Translations under genes and position numbers: made by a program
Source: Spirochaetia bacterium
Lineage (GTDB): Bacteria > Spirochaetota > Spirochaetia > Treponematales > Breznakiellaceae
Direction: 5' to 3'
Assembly (NCBI GenBank): GCA_025997715.1
Contig: BNUY01000015.1
Span: 1 to 29,299 of the forward strand
Length of the DNA stretch: 29,299 nucleotides
The notes under the pieces: generated by a model
Told to the model about the DNA's origin: nothing
The model's input: only the letters and a program-made list of their open reading frames with translations
Database searches by the model: none
Part shown: positions 21,463 to 28,437 of the stretch, in pieces
How positions within the stretch are numbered: position 1 is the first letter of the stretch
Layout: every line of letters begins with the position of its first letter

Positions 21463-21750
21463 ATGAATACTAAGACCTATGAATTCGAGGCGGAAATTAA
21501 AAAAGTTCCCGATATTGACGGAGCATATATTGAATTTCCCTATGATATTGTTAAAGAATTTGGCAAGGGACGAGTAAAGGTAACGGCGAAATTTGATGAT
21601 GAATCCTATGATGGCAGTATTGTAAACATGGGAGTAAAAAACAAGGACGGTTCAATTTGTTATATCATTGGAATACGAAAGGACATACGGAAAAAAATAA
21701 ACAAAGAAGCCGGAGAAATAATAAAAGTACTAATAAAAGAAAGGGAATAG
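21463..21750 (+). CDS. DUF1905-family small protein
   Basis: 95 residues: KTYEFEAEIKKVPDIDGAYIEFPYDIVKEFGKGRVKVTAKFDDESYDGSIVNMG ... YIIGIRKDIRKKINKEAGEIIKVLI. This is the DUF1905 beta-barrel pattern (E-I.K..D..G.YI.FPYD...FGKGR.KV.A.FD...Y.GS..NMG). Its role is not known; some members fuse to bacteriocin-protection domains. The gene is much more AT-rich than its neighbours, a possible sign of recent transfer. It lies 30 bases after the TM2 gene in the same direction and its end is 12 bases from the end of convergent mutS2. No strong ribosome site. Confidence 0.8.
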   Translation: MNTKTYEFEAEIKKVPDIDGAYIEFPYDIVKEFGKGRVKVTAKFDDESYDGSIVNMGVKNKDGSICYIIGIRKDIRKKINKEAGEIIKVLIKERE

Positions 21751-21762
21751 GGTACCTATTTT

Positions 21763-24414
21763 TTATTCCCGCAGAATAACCTCCGTCCTGCCGAATCCCC
21801 CCAGTTCCGGGCGCGAGAAATAGTAATCCACCACCGTGGGCTGTTGTTTAAGGAAGTCGTGGACACCCATTTGGAGTATGCCGTCCCCTTTGCCGTGGAC
21901 CACCGAAAATCCGTGGAGCCCCCCCATGACCGCCGCGTCCATCTGCCGTTCCAGGGCGGACAGGGCTTCCTCCAACCGCATACCCAGCAGGGATAGCTCA
22001 AACGTAGCCTGGGGCGTCCGGGCAAAATCAACCGGGGCGATGGAGGGTTTCCGTGGTTCGGCGGACGGTGGAAGCGGGATGAGATCTCGTTCGTTGAAGG
22101 TCATTTTCAGGGAGCCGATTTCCACTATCCAGGCGCCCTTCCCGGCGGCCCGGCGCACGGTTCCCCGGCGGCGCTGTTCCCCGGCCAGCACCTCCGTGCC
22201 CGGCGCTACTTGCAACGTTTCCTTCGCACTAGTAATACTGTGGGATTCCGTGCCGGCTATGCGGCCCGTGGCTGTCCGGGCCTTCCGTCCACCGGTTTCG
22301 GCAACCGCAGCGTTACTGCCGTAGAGGGCTTCAAGCCGCCGTTGTTCACCGGCAATGTCCGCTTCCTCCGCCTCCAGGGCGGCGTCTTCGGCCCGCACCG
22401 TTTCCTCCAGGGTACGGAGGAAATCCTTTACCTTCAGCGTTTTTTCCCGGGAGAGTTCCCCCTCCTTCACTTCCCGGACCAGGTTTTCCAGGGTCTTCCG
22501 GCTTTCGCGGAGCAGTTCCCGGAACTTCCCCATGCCTCCGGCCTTTAGTTCCAGTTCCTTCTGCCGCAGCCGCAGTGTTTTCAAATCCGCCGCCCGCCGG
22601 TCTTCCCGAAGCCGGGCCGCCTCCGTTTGCCGTTCTTCATCGGCGGCGGCCAGTTCACGGTGCTTTTCCTTAAGCCCCGCAATAAGGGCGGAAACGTCGG
22701 CCCGTTCCTCCGCCAGGTAGTGTCGGGCCCCCTGAACCATGGCCGCAGGCAGACCGTTCCGGGCGGCTATATCCAGGGCGTGGCTTTCACCGGGAAGCCC
22801 CATGACGATGCGGTAGGTAGGGGACAATGTCCGGCCGTCAAAATCAACCGAGGCGTTTTCTACCCCCTCCCGGGTATAGCCGTAATTTTTCAGGATGCCG
22901 TGGTGGGTGGTGGCCAGAAGCCGGACCTTTTTTTCGATAAGGTAATCCAGGATAGCCATGGCGATGGCGCTCCCCTCCTCGGGGTCCGTGCCGGAGCCAA
23001 GTTCGTCAAGCAGCACCAGGGACCTATGGCTTGCGGCGAGGCTTATGGCGGCGATGTTGGTCATGTGGGCGGAAAAGGTGGACAGGGACTGATTGATGGA
23101 TTGCTCGTCGCCAATGTCGGCATAGACACCGTCAAAGATCGGCAGGGCGGTTCCCTCTGCCGCGGGCAGGGCAAGACCGCACTGGTTCATCAGCACGAAG
23201 AGGCCCACGGTTTTCAGAGTCACCGTTTTGCCTCCGGTATTCGGTCCGGTAATGATGACCGCACGAGTGGTCCCGTCCATGGCGAAGTCTATGGGAACTG
23301 CGGCGGAACCCAGGAGGGGGTGCCGGGCCTGCTTCAGGACCAACATGCCATGGGATGCTCCGTTCCCTCCGTCCAGGGCAAATACCCCCCGGGTTTCCCT
23401 GGCGTACCGGGCTTTGGCGCGTATGATTTCCAGTTCCAGAATACCCCGGTGGAATTTTTCCAGAGCTTCATGGCTTCCGGCTATAGCGGCAGTCATTGTC
23501 CGGAGGACCCGGCGTATTTCCGCATCCAGGCGGCGGCGCTCAATGAGGAGTTCGTTGTTTTTCTCCACCACATCCTCGGGTTCCACAAAGACGGTCTGGC
23601 CGGTGGCGGAAACTTCGTGAACTATGCCCCGGATGCGCCCCCGGTAATTGGCCTTAACCGCCAGAACCATGCGGCCGTCCCGTTGGGAGGGTACGCCGGA
23701 TTGGAGCATACGCCGGGTGTCCTCATTGCCCGTATACCGGGCCCCGGCGTTTTCCAGGTCGTGGGTTAGGGATTGGATCCGCCGCTTAATGTCCCGGAAT
23801 TCCGGCAAGTCCCGGAGTTTTCCATCCCGGTCCAATACCCGGAATACTTCCCGTGAGAGGGCGGTACAATCAGGAATACCCGCAATCAGATCGGGGAGGG
23901 GAAGTATGGCGGCGTTTTGTTCAAAAATAGTATGATTATCTATACTTGATAATGTACTTTCTGATGGAGATTCAGAAATCACATGGTATGTATATTTATT
24001 AATACCACTTGAAATATTTTCGGCATTCCGTTGATTATTTAATGTATTATATTTTGTACTATTTGATGTATTTTCTAAGTTAAATCCCTTTGCCAGCCAC
24101 CCTTTCAATCCTTCCCCCCGCTCAACAAAAAGCCCCAGGGCATAGGCTTCCTCCAGTTCAAGGCTGGCCCCCTCCACCGTAAGCTTCGGGAGAATCATGC
24201 CTATGCTGGGCAGTGTGCCACGGGGTTCCTCGTCACCGGAATTGAGGCGGTCCAGCGCTGCCTGTACCCGGGCTTTGCTTTGCGCCGCCAACAGGGGATC
24301 GGTCAGCGGATGGGTTTCACGGATTTGAGCGGACGCTTCCTCACTCAGAGCGCAGGAGGCGGCGCGGGAAAGGACGGCGGGGAACTCCAGCAGTTGGATG
24401 ACCTTGTCATTCAT
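21763..24414 (-). CDS. mutS2: MutS2 DNA-mismatch-type ATPase/endonuclease with AT-rich insertion
   Basis: 883 residues from ATG 24414 (a frame extension lies inside rsgA). MutS2 lacks the mismatch-recognition domain of MutS. It suppresses recombination and, in some species, rescues collided ribosomes. Walker A GPNTGGKT is at 390-397, Walker B region LVLLDELGSGTDPEEGSA is downstream, a long coiled coil follows (about 540-660), and the C-terminal Smr nuclease domain shows VVHGKGDGIL. Between residues about 110 and 165 is an Asn/Ser/Thr-rich, low-complexity segment (NTSNSTKYNTLNN ... SESPSESTLSSID) encoded by AT-rich DNA unlike the rest; frame is kept. The start overlaps the rsgA stop by 8 bases. 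Confidence 0.93.
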   Translation of the reverse strand: MNDKVIQLLEFPAVLSRAASCALSEEASAQIRETHPLTDPLLAAQSKARVQAALDRLNSGDEEPRGTLPSIGMILPKLTVEGASLELEEAYALGLFVERGEGLKGWLAKGFNLENTSNSTKYNTLNNQRNAENISSGINKYTYHVISESPSESTLSSIDNHTIFEQNAAILPLPDLIAGIPDCTALSREVFRVLDRDGKLRDLPEFRDIKRRIQSLTHDLENAGARYTGNEDTRRMLQSGVPSQRDGRMVLAVKANYRGRIRGIVHEVSATGQTVFVEPEDVVEKNNELLIERRRLDAEIRRVLRTMTAAIAGSHEALEKFHRGILELEIIRAKARYARETRGVFALDGGNGASHGMLVLKQARHPLLGSAAVPIDFAMDGTTRAVIITGPNTGGKTVTLKTVGLFVLMNQCGLALPAAEGTALPIFDGVYADIGDEQSINQSLSTFSAHMTNIAAISLAASHRSLVLLDELGSGTDPEEGSAIAMAILDYLIEKKVRLLATTHHGILKNYGYTREGVENASVDFDGRTLSPTYRIVMGLPGESHALDIAARNGLPAAMVQGARHYLAEERADVSALIAGLKEKHRELAAADEERQTEAARLREDRRAADLKTLRLRQKELELKAGGMGKFRELLRESRKTLENLVREVKEGELSREKTLKVKDFLRTLEETVRAEDAALEAEEADIAGEQRRLEALYGSNAAVAETGGRKARTATGRIAGTESHSITSAKETLQVAPGTEVLAGEQRRRGTVRRAAGKGAWIVEIGSLKMTFNERDLIPLPPSAEPRKPSIAPVDFARTPQATFELSLLGMRLEEALSALERQMDAAVMGGLHGFSVVHGKGDGILQMGVHDFLKQQPTVVDYYFSRPELGGFGRTEVILRE
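23918..24090 (-). other. AT-rich in-frame insertion inside mutS2
   Basis: Roughly 170 bp (about 57 codons) of AT-rich sequence in an otherwise GC-rich gene. Almost all codons end in A or T. Imperfect inverted repeats lie near its ends: CAAAAATAGTA (23922-23932) and TACTATTTG (24057-24065). The 144 bp bounded by them are exactly 48 codons. No target duplication is evident. Confidence 0.7.
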
Positions 24415-25360
24415 TGGAGGGCTCCAGCAATTCTGCGCGGATACGGAGGAAACTTTCGTAACGGTCTTCATGGATCACCCCGGCATTAACGGCTTCCATA
24501 ATCTTGCAACCCGGCTCGGTCACATGGGAACAGGAATGGCCGTAGGTGCAGGTCCCCGCCAGGGGGGCGAATTCCCGCATGTAGTGGATGAGTTCATCAC
24601 CGGTGATACCGTGGGGCACGAAGCGGCGTATCCCCGGGGTATCGATAATATAGGTTCCGCTATCTCCCAATCCGGGGATCGCCTCCAAAAAAGACATGGT
24701 GGTGGTATGGGTTCCCCGGTCGTATTTTTCGTTGATGGCCCCCACCCGGATATTCCGGCCCGGGACCAGGGCATTCACGAGGCTGGACTTCCCTACCCCG
24801 CTTTGCCCCAGAAGCGCAGAAACACGGTTCTGCACCAGGTTGCGGAACGCATCCATCCCCTCCCCGGTTTTTGCGGACACCCGAAGGACTTGGTACCCGA
24901 TGCGGCTGAAATCCTCAAGACGCTCCTCCACATCGGGATCATCCTCAGACAGGTCGTATTTGTTGCAGATAATGACCGCAGGGATACCGGCAATTTCCCC
25001 CTGCACTAAGGCCCGGTCCAGAAAGCGGGGCCGGAAGGGGGGCGAAACCGGCGTGGTAACGCAGAGGACAATATCCACGTTTGCCGCCAAAAGCTGCGGC
25101 GCCTGCCCTTTCTGGTTAAATCGGGTAAGGAGATTCCGCCGCGGTTCAAGGCCCAGGATAAGCCCCGTTCCATCACCGGCGGCGTCGGGCTCAAAAACCA
25201 CCCGGTCGCCGGGGGCCAGGGGATTGTAGAAACCCTCAACCCCCTTGAGGACCTTTCCTTTGATGCGGCACTCAAACTCGGCGCCGCCCTCCTCTTCACG
25301 CTTTACCGTAAAAATATTCCGGGAACCCCGGATAACCAGACCTGAATTTTTCGATGTCAT
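24407..25360 (-). CDS. rsgA: Ribosome small subunit-dependent GTPase RsgA
   Basis: 317 residues. RsgA is a circularly permuted GTPase that checks 30S ribosome maturation. Order: OB-fold N-terminus (about 1-75), then G4 NKYD (133-136), G5 SAKTGEG (162-168), G1 GQSGVGKSS (185-193), G3 DTPG (240-243), and a zinc site with Cys271, Cys277, His279 and Cys285 (CTYGHSCSHVTEPGC). All expected residues are present. The start is ATG 25360, without a clear ribosome site and 17 bases after the end of the retropepsin-like gene, so it is probably co-transcribed. Its stop overlaps the mutS2 start. Confidence 0.95.
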   Translation of the reverse strand: MTSKNSGLVIRGSRNIFTVKREEEGGAEFECRIKGKVLKGVEGFYNPLAPGDRVVFEPDAAGDGTGLILGLEPRRNLLTRFNQKGQAPQLLAANVDIVLCVTTPVSPPFRPRFLDRALVQGEIAGIPAVIICNKYDLSEDDPDVEERLEDFSRIGYQVLRVSAKTGEGMDAFRNLVQNRVSALLGQSGVGKSSLVNALVPGRNIRVGAINEKYDRGTHTTTMSFLEAIPGLGDSGTYIIDTPGIRRFVPHGITGDELIHYMREFAPLAGTCTYGHSCSHVTEPGCKIMEAVNAGVIHEDRYESFLRIRAELLEPSNE

Positions 25361-25377
25361 AGGACTTCAATAGGCGG

Positions 25378-25806
25378 CTACCGGCGCCGGGCGCTGACTG
25401 CTTTTTTCACCGGCTTATCGCCGTGGGCGCCGACCACTTCCTGCCGTTTTGGGTTCACGGTTACGTCCAGGCCTTCCATAGGGATAAGCCCCAGAAGCGG
25501 CTCGCCATCATTGGGCATGACCGCAGCCATACAGGACATCTCGCGGTCCTTCCAATGCACATCCACCGCTTCGGTATAATGACACAATACTTTGCGGTTA
25601 TCCGCGAGGGTTATCTCATCGGTATACTTAATCCTCAGCCCCAGTTGCTTCCGCATCTTTTCATTGATAACCAGATCGCTTGAACCGGTATCCGCCATGA
25701 TCCGAACCGTTAGCTGCTGGACGTCGGCCTTTTTCATAAGCTTGCGCTTCACCGATCCCACATCAATGGCGTTTTTGAGCGTGATTTCCGTATAAGTTTC
25801 TCCCAT
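25378..25806 (-). CDS. Small retropepsin-like (clan AA) aspartic protease, second copy
   Basis: 142 residues. VRIMADTGSSDLVINEKMRKQLGL carries the D-T-G-S active-site loop; the rest follows the retropepsin pattern (VLCHYTEAVDVHWKDREMSCMAAVMPNDGEPLLGLIPMEGLDVTVNPKRQEVVGAHGDK). The end is basic (KKAVSARRR). It is a paralogue of the protein at 10904-11314, but DTGS is closer to the classical motif. A GAGGGATACA ribosome region precedes ATG 25806. The promoter motif overlaps the murI stop codon. It appears to lead into rsgA and mutS2. Substrate is unknown; one catalytic Asp per chain implies a homodimer. Confidence 0.8.
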   Translation of the reverse strand: MGETYTEITLKNAIDVGSVKRKLMKKADVQQLTVRIMADTGSSDLVINEKMRKQLGLRIKYTDEITLADNRKVLCHYTEAVDVHWKDREMSCMAAVMPNDGEPLLGLIPMEGLDVTVNPKRQEVVGAHGDKPVKKAVSARRR

Positions 25807-25825
25807 ATTGTATCCCTCTAACCTC

Positions 25826-25837
25826 CAGTATACTATA
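25826..25837 (-). promoter_or_regulatory. CAGTATACTATA promoter motif before second retropepsin-like gene
   Basis: Identical to the motifs at 2786-2797 and 11334-11345, and again 19 bases from the start codon. It overlaps the murI stop codon. Predicted transcript start is near 25820, giving a leader of about 14 bases that contains the ribosome site. Confidence 0.55.
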
Positions 25838-26636
25838 ATCTGCCCAAGTAAGCCACGGCTCCAAATGCCGCAGCCCGTTCCTGCCAGGAGGGTTCCAGGG
25901 GGAGGCTTCCGGTTACCAACAGGATATTTTCCCTGCCCCTATCCGCCGGTCCCGCCCATTGTTCCCCCTGATCCAGCAAGGCCTCCACACGGCGGCAAAC
26001 CCCTTCTACGGAATCGTGGATGCTCATATCCCCTGCAGCAGTCCTAAATGAATCCAGGAGAAAAAGAAAGTGGGTACAGCCCAGCACGATGGCATCCGCC
26101 CCGGCGCGGCGGAATTCGGTAATGTAGGGAAGTACCGCCTCAAGGCGCTCCTCCGCAGTCGATGCGGCATACCGGTGTTCCACAAAGTCTACCAGGTCCG
26201 GCGCGGCGATGGCGGTAAGCGCGCAGTCCGGGCCATACCGGGCGGTAAGCTCGGCAATGTAGGGATCGGCAATGGTTCTGGCGGTTCCCAGCACCCCGAT
26301 ACGCCGCGTTTTGCTTGCCTCCACCGCGGGCTTCACCGCCGGCACGGTTCCCACCAGGGGCAAGTCGGGGAAGCTATCCCGCAACGATTCCAGGGCGGAT
26401 ACCGAGGCGGTGTTACAGGCCAGGACCCCAAGCTTAGGGTCATAGTGTTGGCGAAGGCGGGTCAGGAGGCCGGTCAGACGTTGGATCAGCGCAGGGCGTT
26501 CCCGAACACCGTAAGGAAAAAATTCCCGGTCCGCAAGATACACCAAGGCTTCCCCGCTCCTGCGTTGGTGAAAATGAGAACAATAGGGAAGACCGCCGAT
26601 ACCGGAGTCCAAAAATAATACGGGCCGCTTATCCAT
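25833..26636 (-). CDS. murI: Glutamate racemase
   Basis: 267 residues. It makes D-glutamate for peptidoglycan. FLDSGIGGLPYC (Asp10), FFPYGVRE, VLACNTASVSAL (Cys74) and IVLGCTHFLFL (Cys187) are the expected motifs; both catalytic Cys are present. The ATG lies 5 bases after the stop of the zinc-ribbon gene, with no own ribosome site, so translation is coupled. Its stop lies in the promoter motif of the next gene. Confidence 0.95.
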   Translation of the reverse strand: MDKRPVLFLDSGIGGLPYCSHFHQRRSGEALVYLADREFFPYGVRERPALIQRLTGLLTRLRQHYDPKLGVLACNTASVSALESLRDSFPDLPLVGTVPAVKPAVEASKTRRIGVLGTARTIADPYIAELTARYGPDCALTAIAAPDLVDFVEHRYAASTAEERLEAVLPYITEFRRAGADAIVLGCTHFLFLLDSFRTAAGDMSIHDSVEGVCRRVEALLDQGEQWAGPADRGRENILLVTGSLPLEPSWQERAAAFGAVAYLGRL

Positions 26637-26641
26637 AATGA

Positions 26642-26935
26642 TTAGCTAAAAAGATTGTCAAAGGCTGATTTTGCGGAATCCGCCTTATCCCGCGCGCCCT
26701 TTTCTCCCGCCGTTTCCCCGCGAAACCGGGCGTTGAGGGAAAACCAGTCGCAAAAATTCCCCCGGTCCTTCTCCTGAGGGGGCTCGGCGTTCGACTCCGC
26801 GCAATCCCCCCGAACACCGGGCAGGTAAAACCGGCAATGCCGGCAGACCCGGAGATCCTTACCGCACTCGGAGCAACGCAGAGAACGGCCAATAGGGTCC
26901 GCATCCTTAATAGGAAAACCGCAGTACCAACACAT
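26642..26935 (-). CDS. Small zinc-ribbon protein of unknown function
   Basis: 97 residues from ATG 26935; a frame reaching 27043 runs into element E and is not used. The N-terminal half has a Cys array: CWYCG, CSECG, CRHCRFY and DCAES, likely two zinc sites. GNFCDWF then follows with another Cys, and the C-terminal part is Lys/Ala-rich (GEKGARDKADSAKSAFDNLF). I recall similar short proteins in spirochaetes. The start has only a poor ribosome site. It precedes murI in one transcription unit. Confidence 0.75.
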   Translation of the reverse strand: MCWYCGFPIKDADPIGRSLRCSECGKDLRVCRHCRFYLPGVRGDCAESNAEPPQEKDRGNFCDWFSLNARFRGETAGEKGARDKADSAKSAFDNLFS

Positions 26936-26971
26936 GCCTTTATCATAATCCAGCGCATAAATTCTGGCAAC

Positions 26972-27190
26972 CGGTAAACGCAGGATAAACGTATAGGAAA
27001 AATAATGAAGAAAAGAGAAGAATTTTAACCGCGAAGGCGCCAAAGGCGACGAAGGAAAGAAAAAACAAGAGAATCTGGCTAAAAAATACTGAATTGTGCC
27101 TGGGTCCAGGGAGTATCCTCTTCTTCCCCTTTGTCGCCTTCGGCTTTTGCGGTTTTTTTCTTCTCTTATGCGTTTATCCTGCGGTAAACG
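26972..27190. mobile_element. Inverted-repeat element E with TIRs and 9-bp target duplication (MITE-like)
   Basis: Direct repeats CGGTAAACG flank the element at 26972-26980 and 27182-27190. Immediately inside are perfect terminal inverted repeats CAGGATAAACG (26981-26991) and CGTTTATCCTG (27171-27181), giving a 201-bp unit. It contains a long inverted repeat of 9-bp units: ACCGCGAAGGC ... AAAGGCGACGAAGG on the left (about 27026-27055), TTTGTCGCCTTCGGC ... TTTTGCGG on the right (about 27130-27152), with AAGAGAAGAA / TTCTTCTCTT outside. No ORF. It sits between the divergent zinc-ribbon and icd genes, whose 311-bp gap is otherwise empty. Confidence 0.82.
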
Positions 27191-27199
27191 GGTGATAGG

Positions 27200-27228
27200 T
27201 TTACGATTTCCCTACCAGTTGCTATACT
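27200..27228 (+). promoter_or_regulatory. icd promoter
   Basis: TTTACG (27200-27205), 17-bp spacer, TATACT (27223-27228) with a TGC extended -10. It starts ten bases beyond element E, so it is not part of it. The GGAGG ribosome site follows at about 27238-27242. Confidence 0.6.
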
Positions 27229-27246
27229 AACCCCGTCGGAGGAACC

Positions 27247-28437
27247 ATGATCGCAATGAAAAACCCAATCGCCGAAATCGACGGGGACGAGATGACCCGG
27301 GTTCTTTGGGCACTGGTTAAGGAAAAACTGATCCTGCCCCATGTGGATCTCAAAACCGAATACTACGACCTGGGCCTCTCAAACCGGGACGCTACCAATG
27401 ACGCCGTTACCGCAGAATCCGCCCAGGCCATTCTTCGTCTGGGTGTGGGGGTCAAATGCGCCACCATCACCGCCAATGCGGCCCGTAAAAACGAGTATGG
27501 ACTTAAAGCCCTGTACCCCAGCCCCAACGCCACCATCCGGTCTATCCTTGACGGCACCGTATTCCGTAAGCCCATCGGGGTATCCTGCATCAAGCCTAGC
27601 GTTTCCACCTGGAAGAAGCCCATCGTCATTGCCCGCCATGCCTACGGCGATATTTACAAAAGCGCAGAAATGCTGATCCCCGGCTCCGGCACCGTAGAAC
27701 TGGTGTATAGAGGCGCCGACGGTTCCGAAAAGCGGACGGTGGTAGCGGAGATGAAGGGTTCAGGCGTGGTCCTGGGGATGCACAACCTGGATGAATCAAT
27801 CAAAAGCTTTGCCCGCACCTGCTTTCTCTACGCCATTGATGAAAAGCTCCCCCTCTGGTTTTCCGCCAAGGATACTATCTCCAAAATCTACGACGGCCGT
27901 TTCAAGGAACTCTTCAATGAGATATACGAAACTGAGTTTAAGGACAAATGCGCCGCCGCCGGAATCACCTACTTCTACACCCTCATCGACGATGCGGTAG
28001 CCCGGGTGGTCAAGGGCGATGGGGGCTTTCTTTGGGCCTGCAAAAACTACGATGGGGATGTGATGAGCGATATGGTTGCAAGCGCGGCGGGCAGCCTCGC
28101 CATGATGACCAGCGTCCTTAAATCCCCATCCGGGGCGGTGGAATACGAGGCGGCCCACGGGACGGTGCAGCAGCATTACTACCGCTGGCAGAAGGGGGAA
28201 AAAACCAGTACCAACCCGGCGGCTTTGATCTTTGCCTGGACCGGCGCCCTGGCAAAACGGGCGGAACTGGACGGCACCCCGGCGCTGGGGGGCTTCGCCA
28301 AACGGCTGGAACATGCCGCCATCGCCGCCATTCTGGCCGGGGACATGACCGCCGACCTGGCCCGGCTGGCGGTTCCGGCCCCGGCGAAGGCCCTGGATTC
28401 CTGGGAGTTTATTGACGCGGTGGCTAAGCGGCTTTAG
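27247..28437 (+). CDS. icd: Isocitrate dehydrogenase, eukaryotic-type (subfamily II)
   Basis: 396 residues, homodimeric type. It oxidatively decarboxylates isocitrate to 2-oxoglutarate. Aligned with human IDH1: substrate residues in PSPNATIRSILDGTVFR (92-107) and Arg130 in ARHAYGD (human Arg132), catalytic Tyr133, metal Asp in LIDD (248-249) and NYDGDV (268-272). AAHGTV (302-307) is followed by Gln308-Gln309-His310 where human IDH1 has Thr313-Arg314-His315; Arg314 contacts the NADP 2'-phosphate, so coenzyme preference is uncertain. GGAGG ribosome site five bases before ATG. An insertion sequence lies 30 bases downstream. Confidence 0.93.
   Translation: MIAMKNPIAEIDGDEMTRVLWALVKEKLILPHVDLKTEYYDLGLSNRDATNDAVTAESAQAILRLGVGVKCATITANAARKNEYGLKALYPSPNATIRSILDGTVFRKPIGVSCIKPSVSTWKKPIVIARHAYGDIYKSAEMLIPGSGTVELVYRGADGSEKRTVVAEMKGSGVVLGMHNLDESIKSFARTCFLYAIDEKLPLWFSAKDTISKIYDGRFKELFNEIYETEFKDKCAAAGITYFYTLIDDAVARVVKGDGGFLWACKNYDGDVMSDMVASAAGSLAMMTSVLKSPSGAVEYEAAHGTVQQHYYRWQKGEKTSTNPAALIFAWTGALAKRAELDGTPALGGFAKRLEHAAIAAILAGDMTADLARLAVPAPAKALDSWEFIDAVAKRL

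Noticed and set aside
24415..24471. 19-codon extension of MutS2
   Set aside because: It lies wholly within rsgA and does not match the usual MutS2 start (MNDKVIQLLEF).
21756..26618. Several long plus-strand frames opposite mutS2, rsgA and murI
   Set aside because: They are antisense shadows caused by GC-rich codons; no family motifs or ribosome sites.
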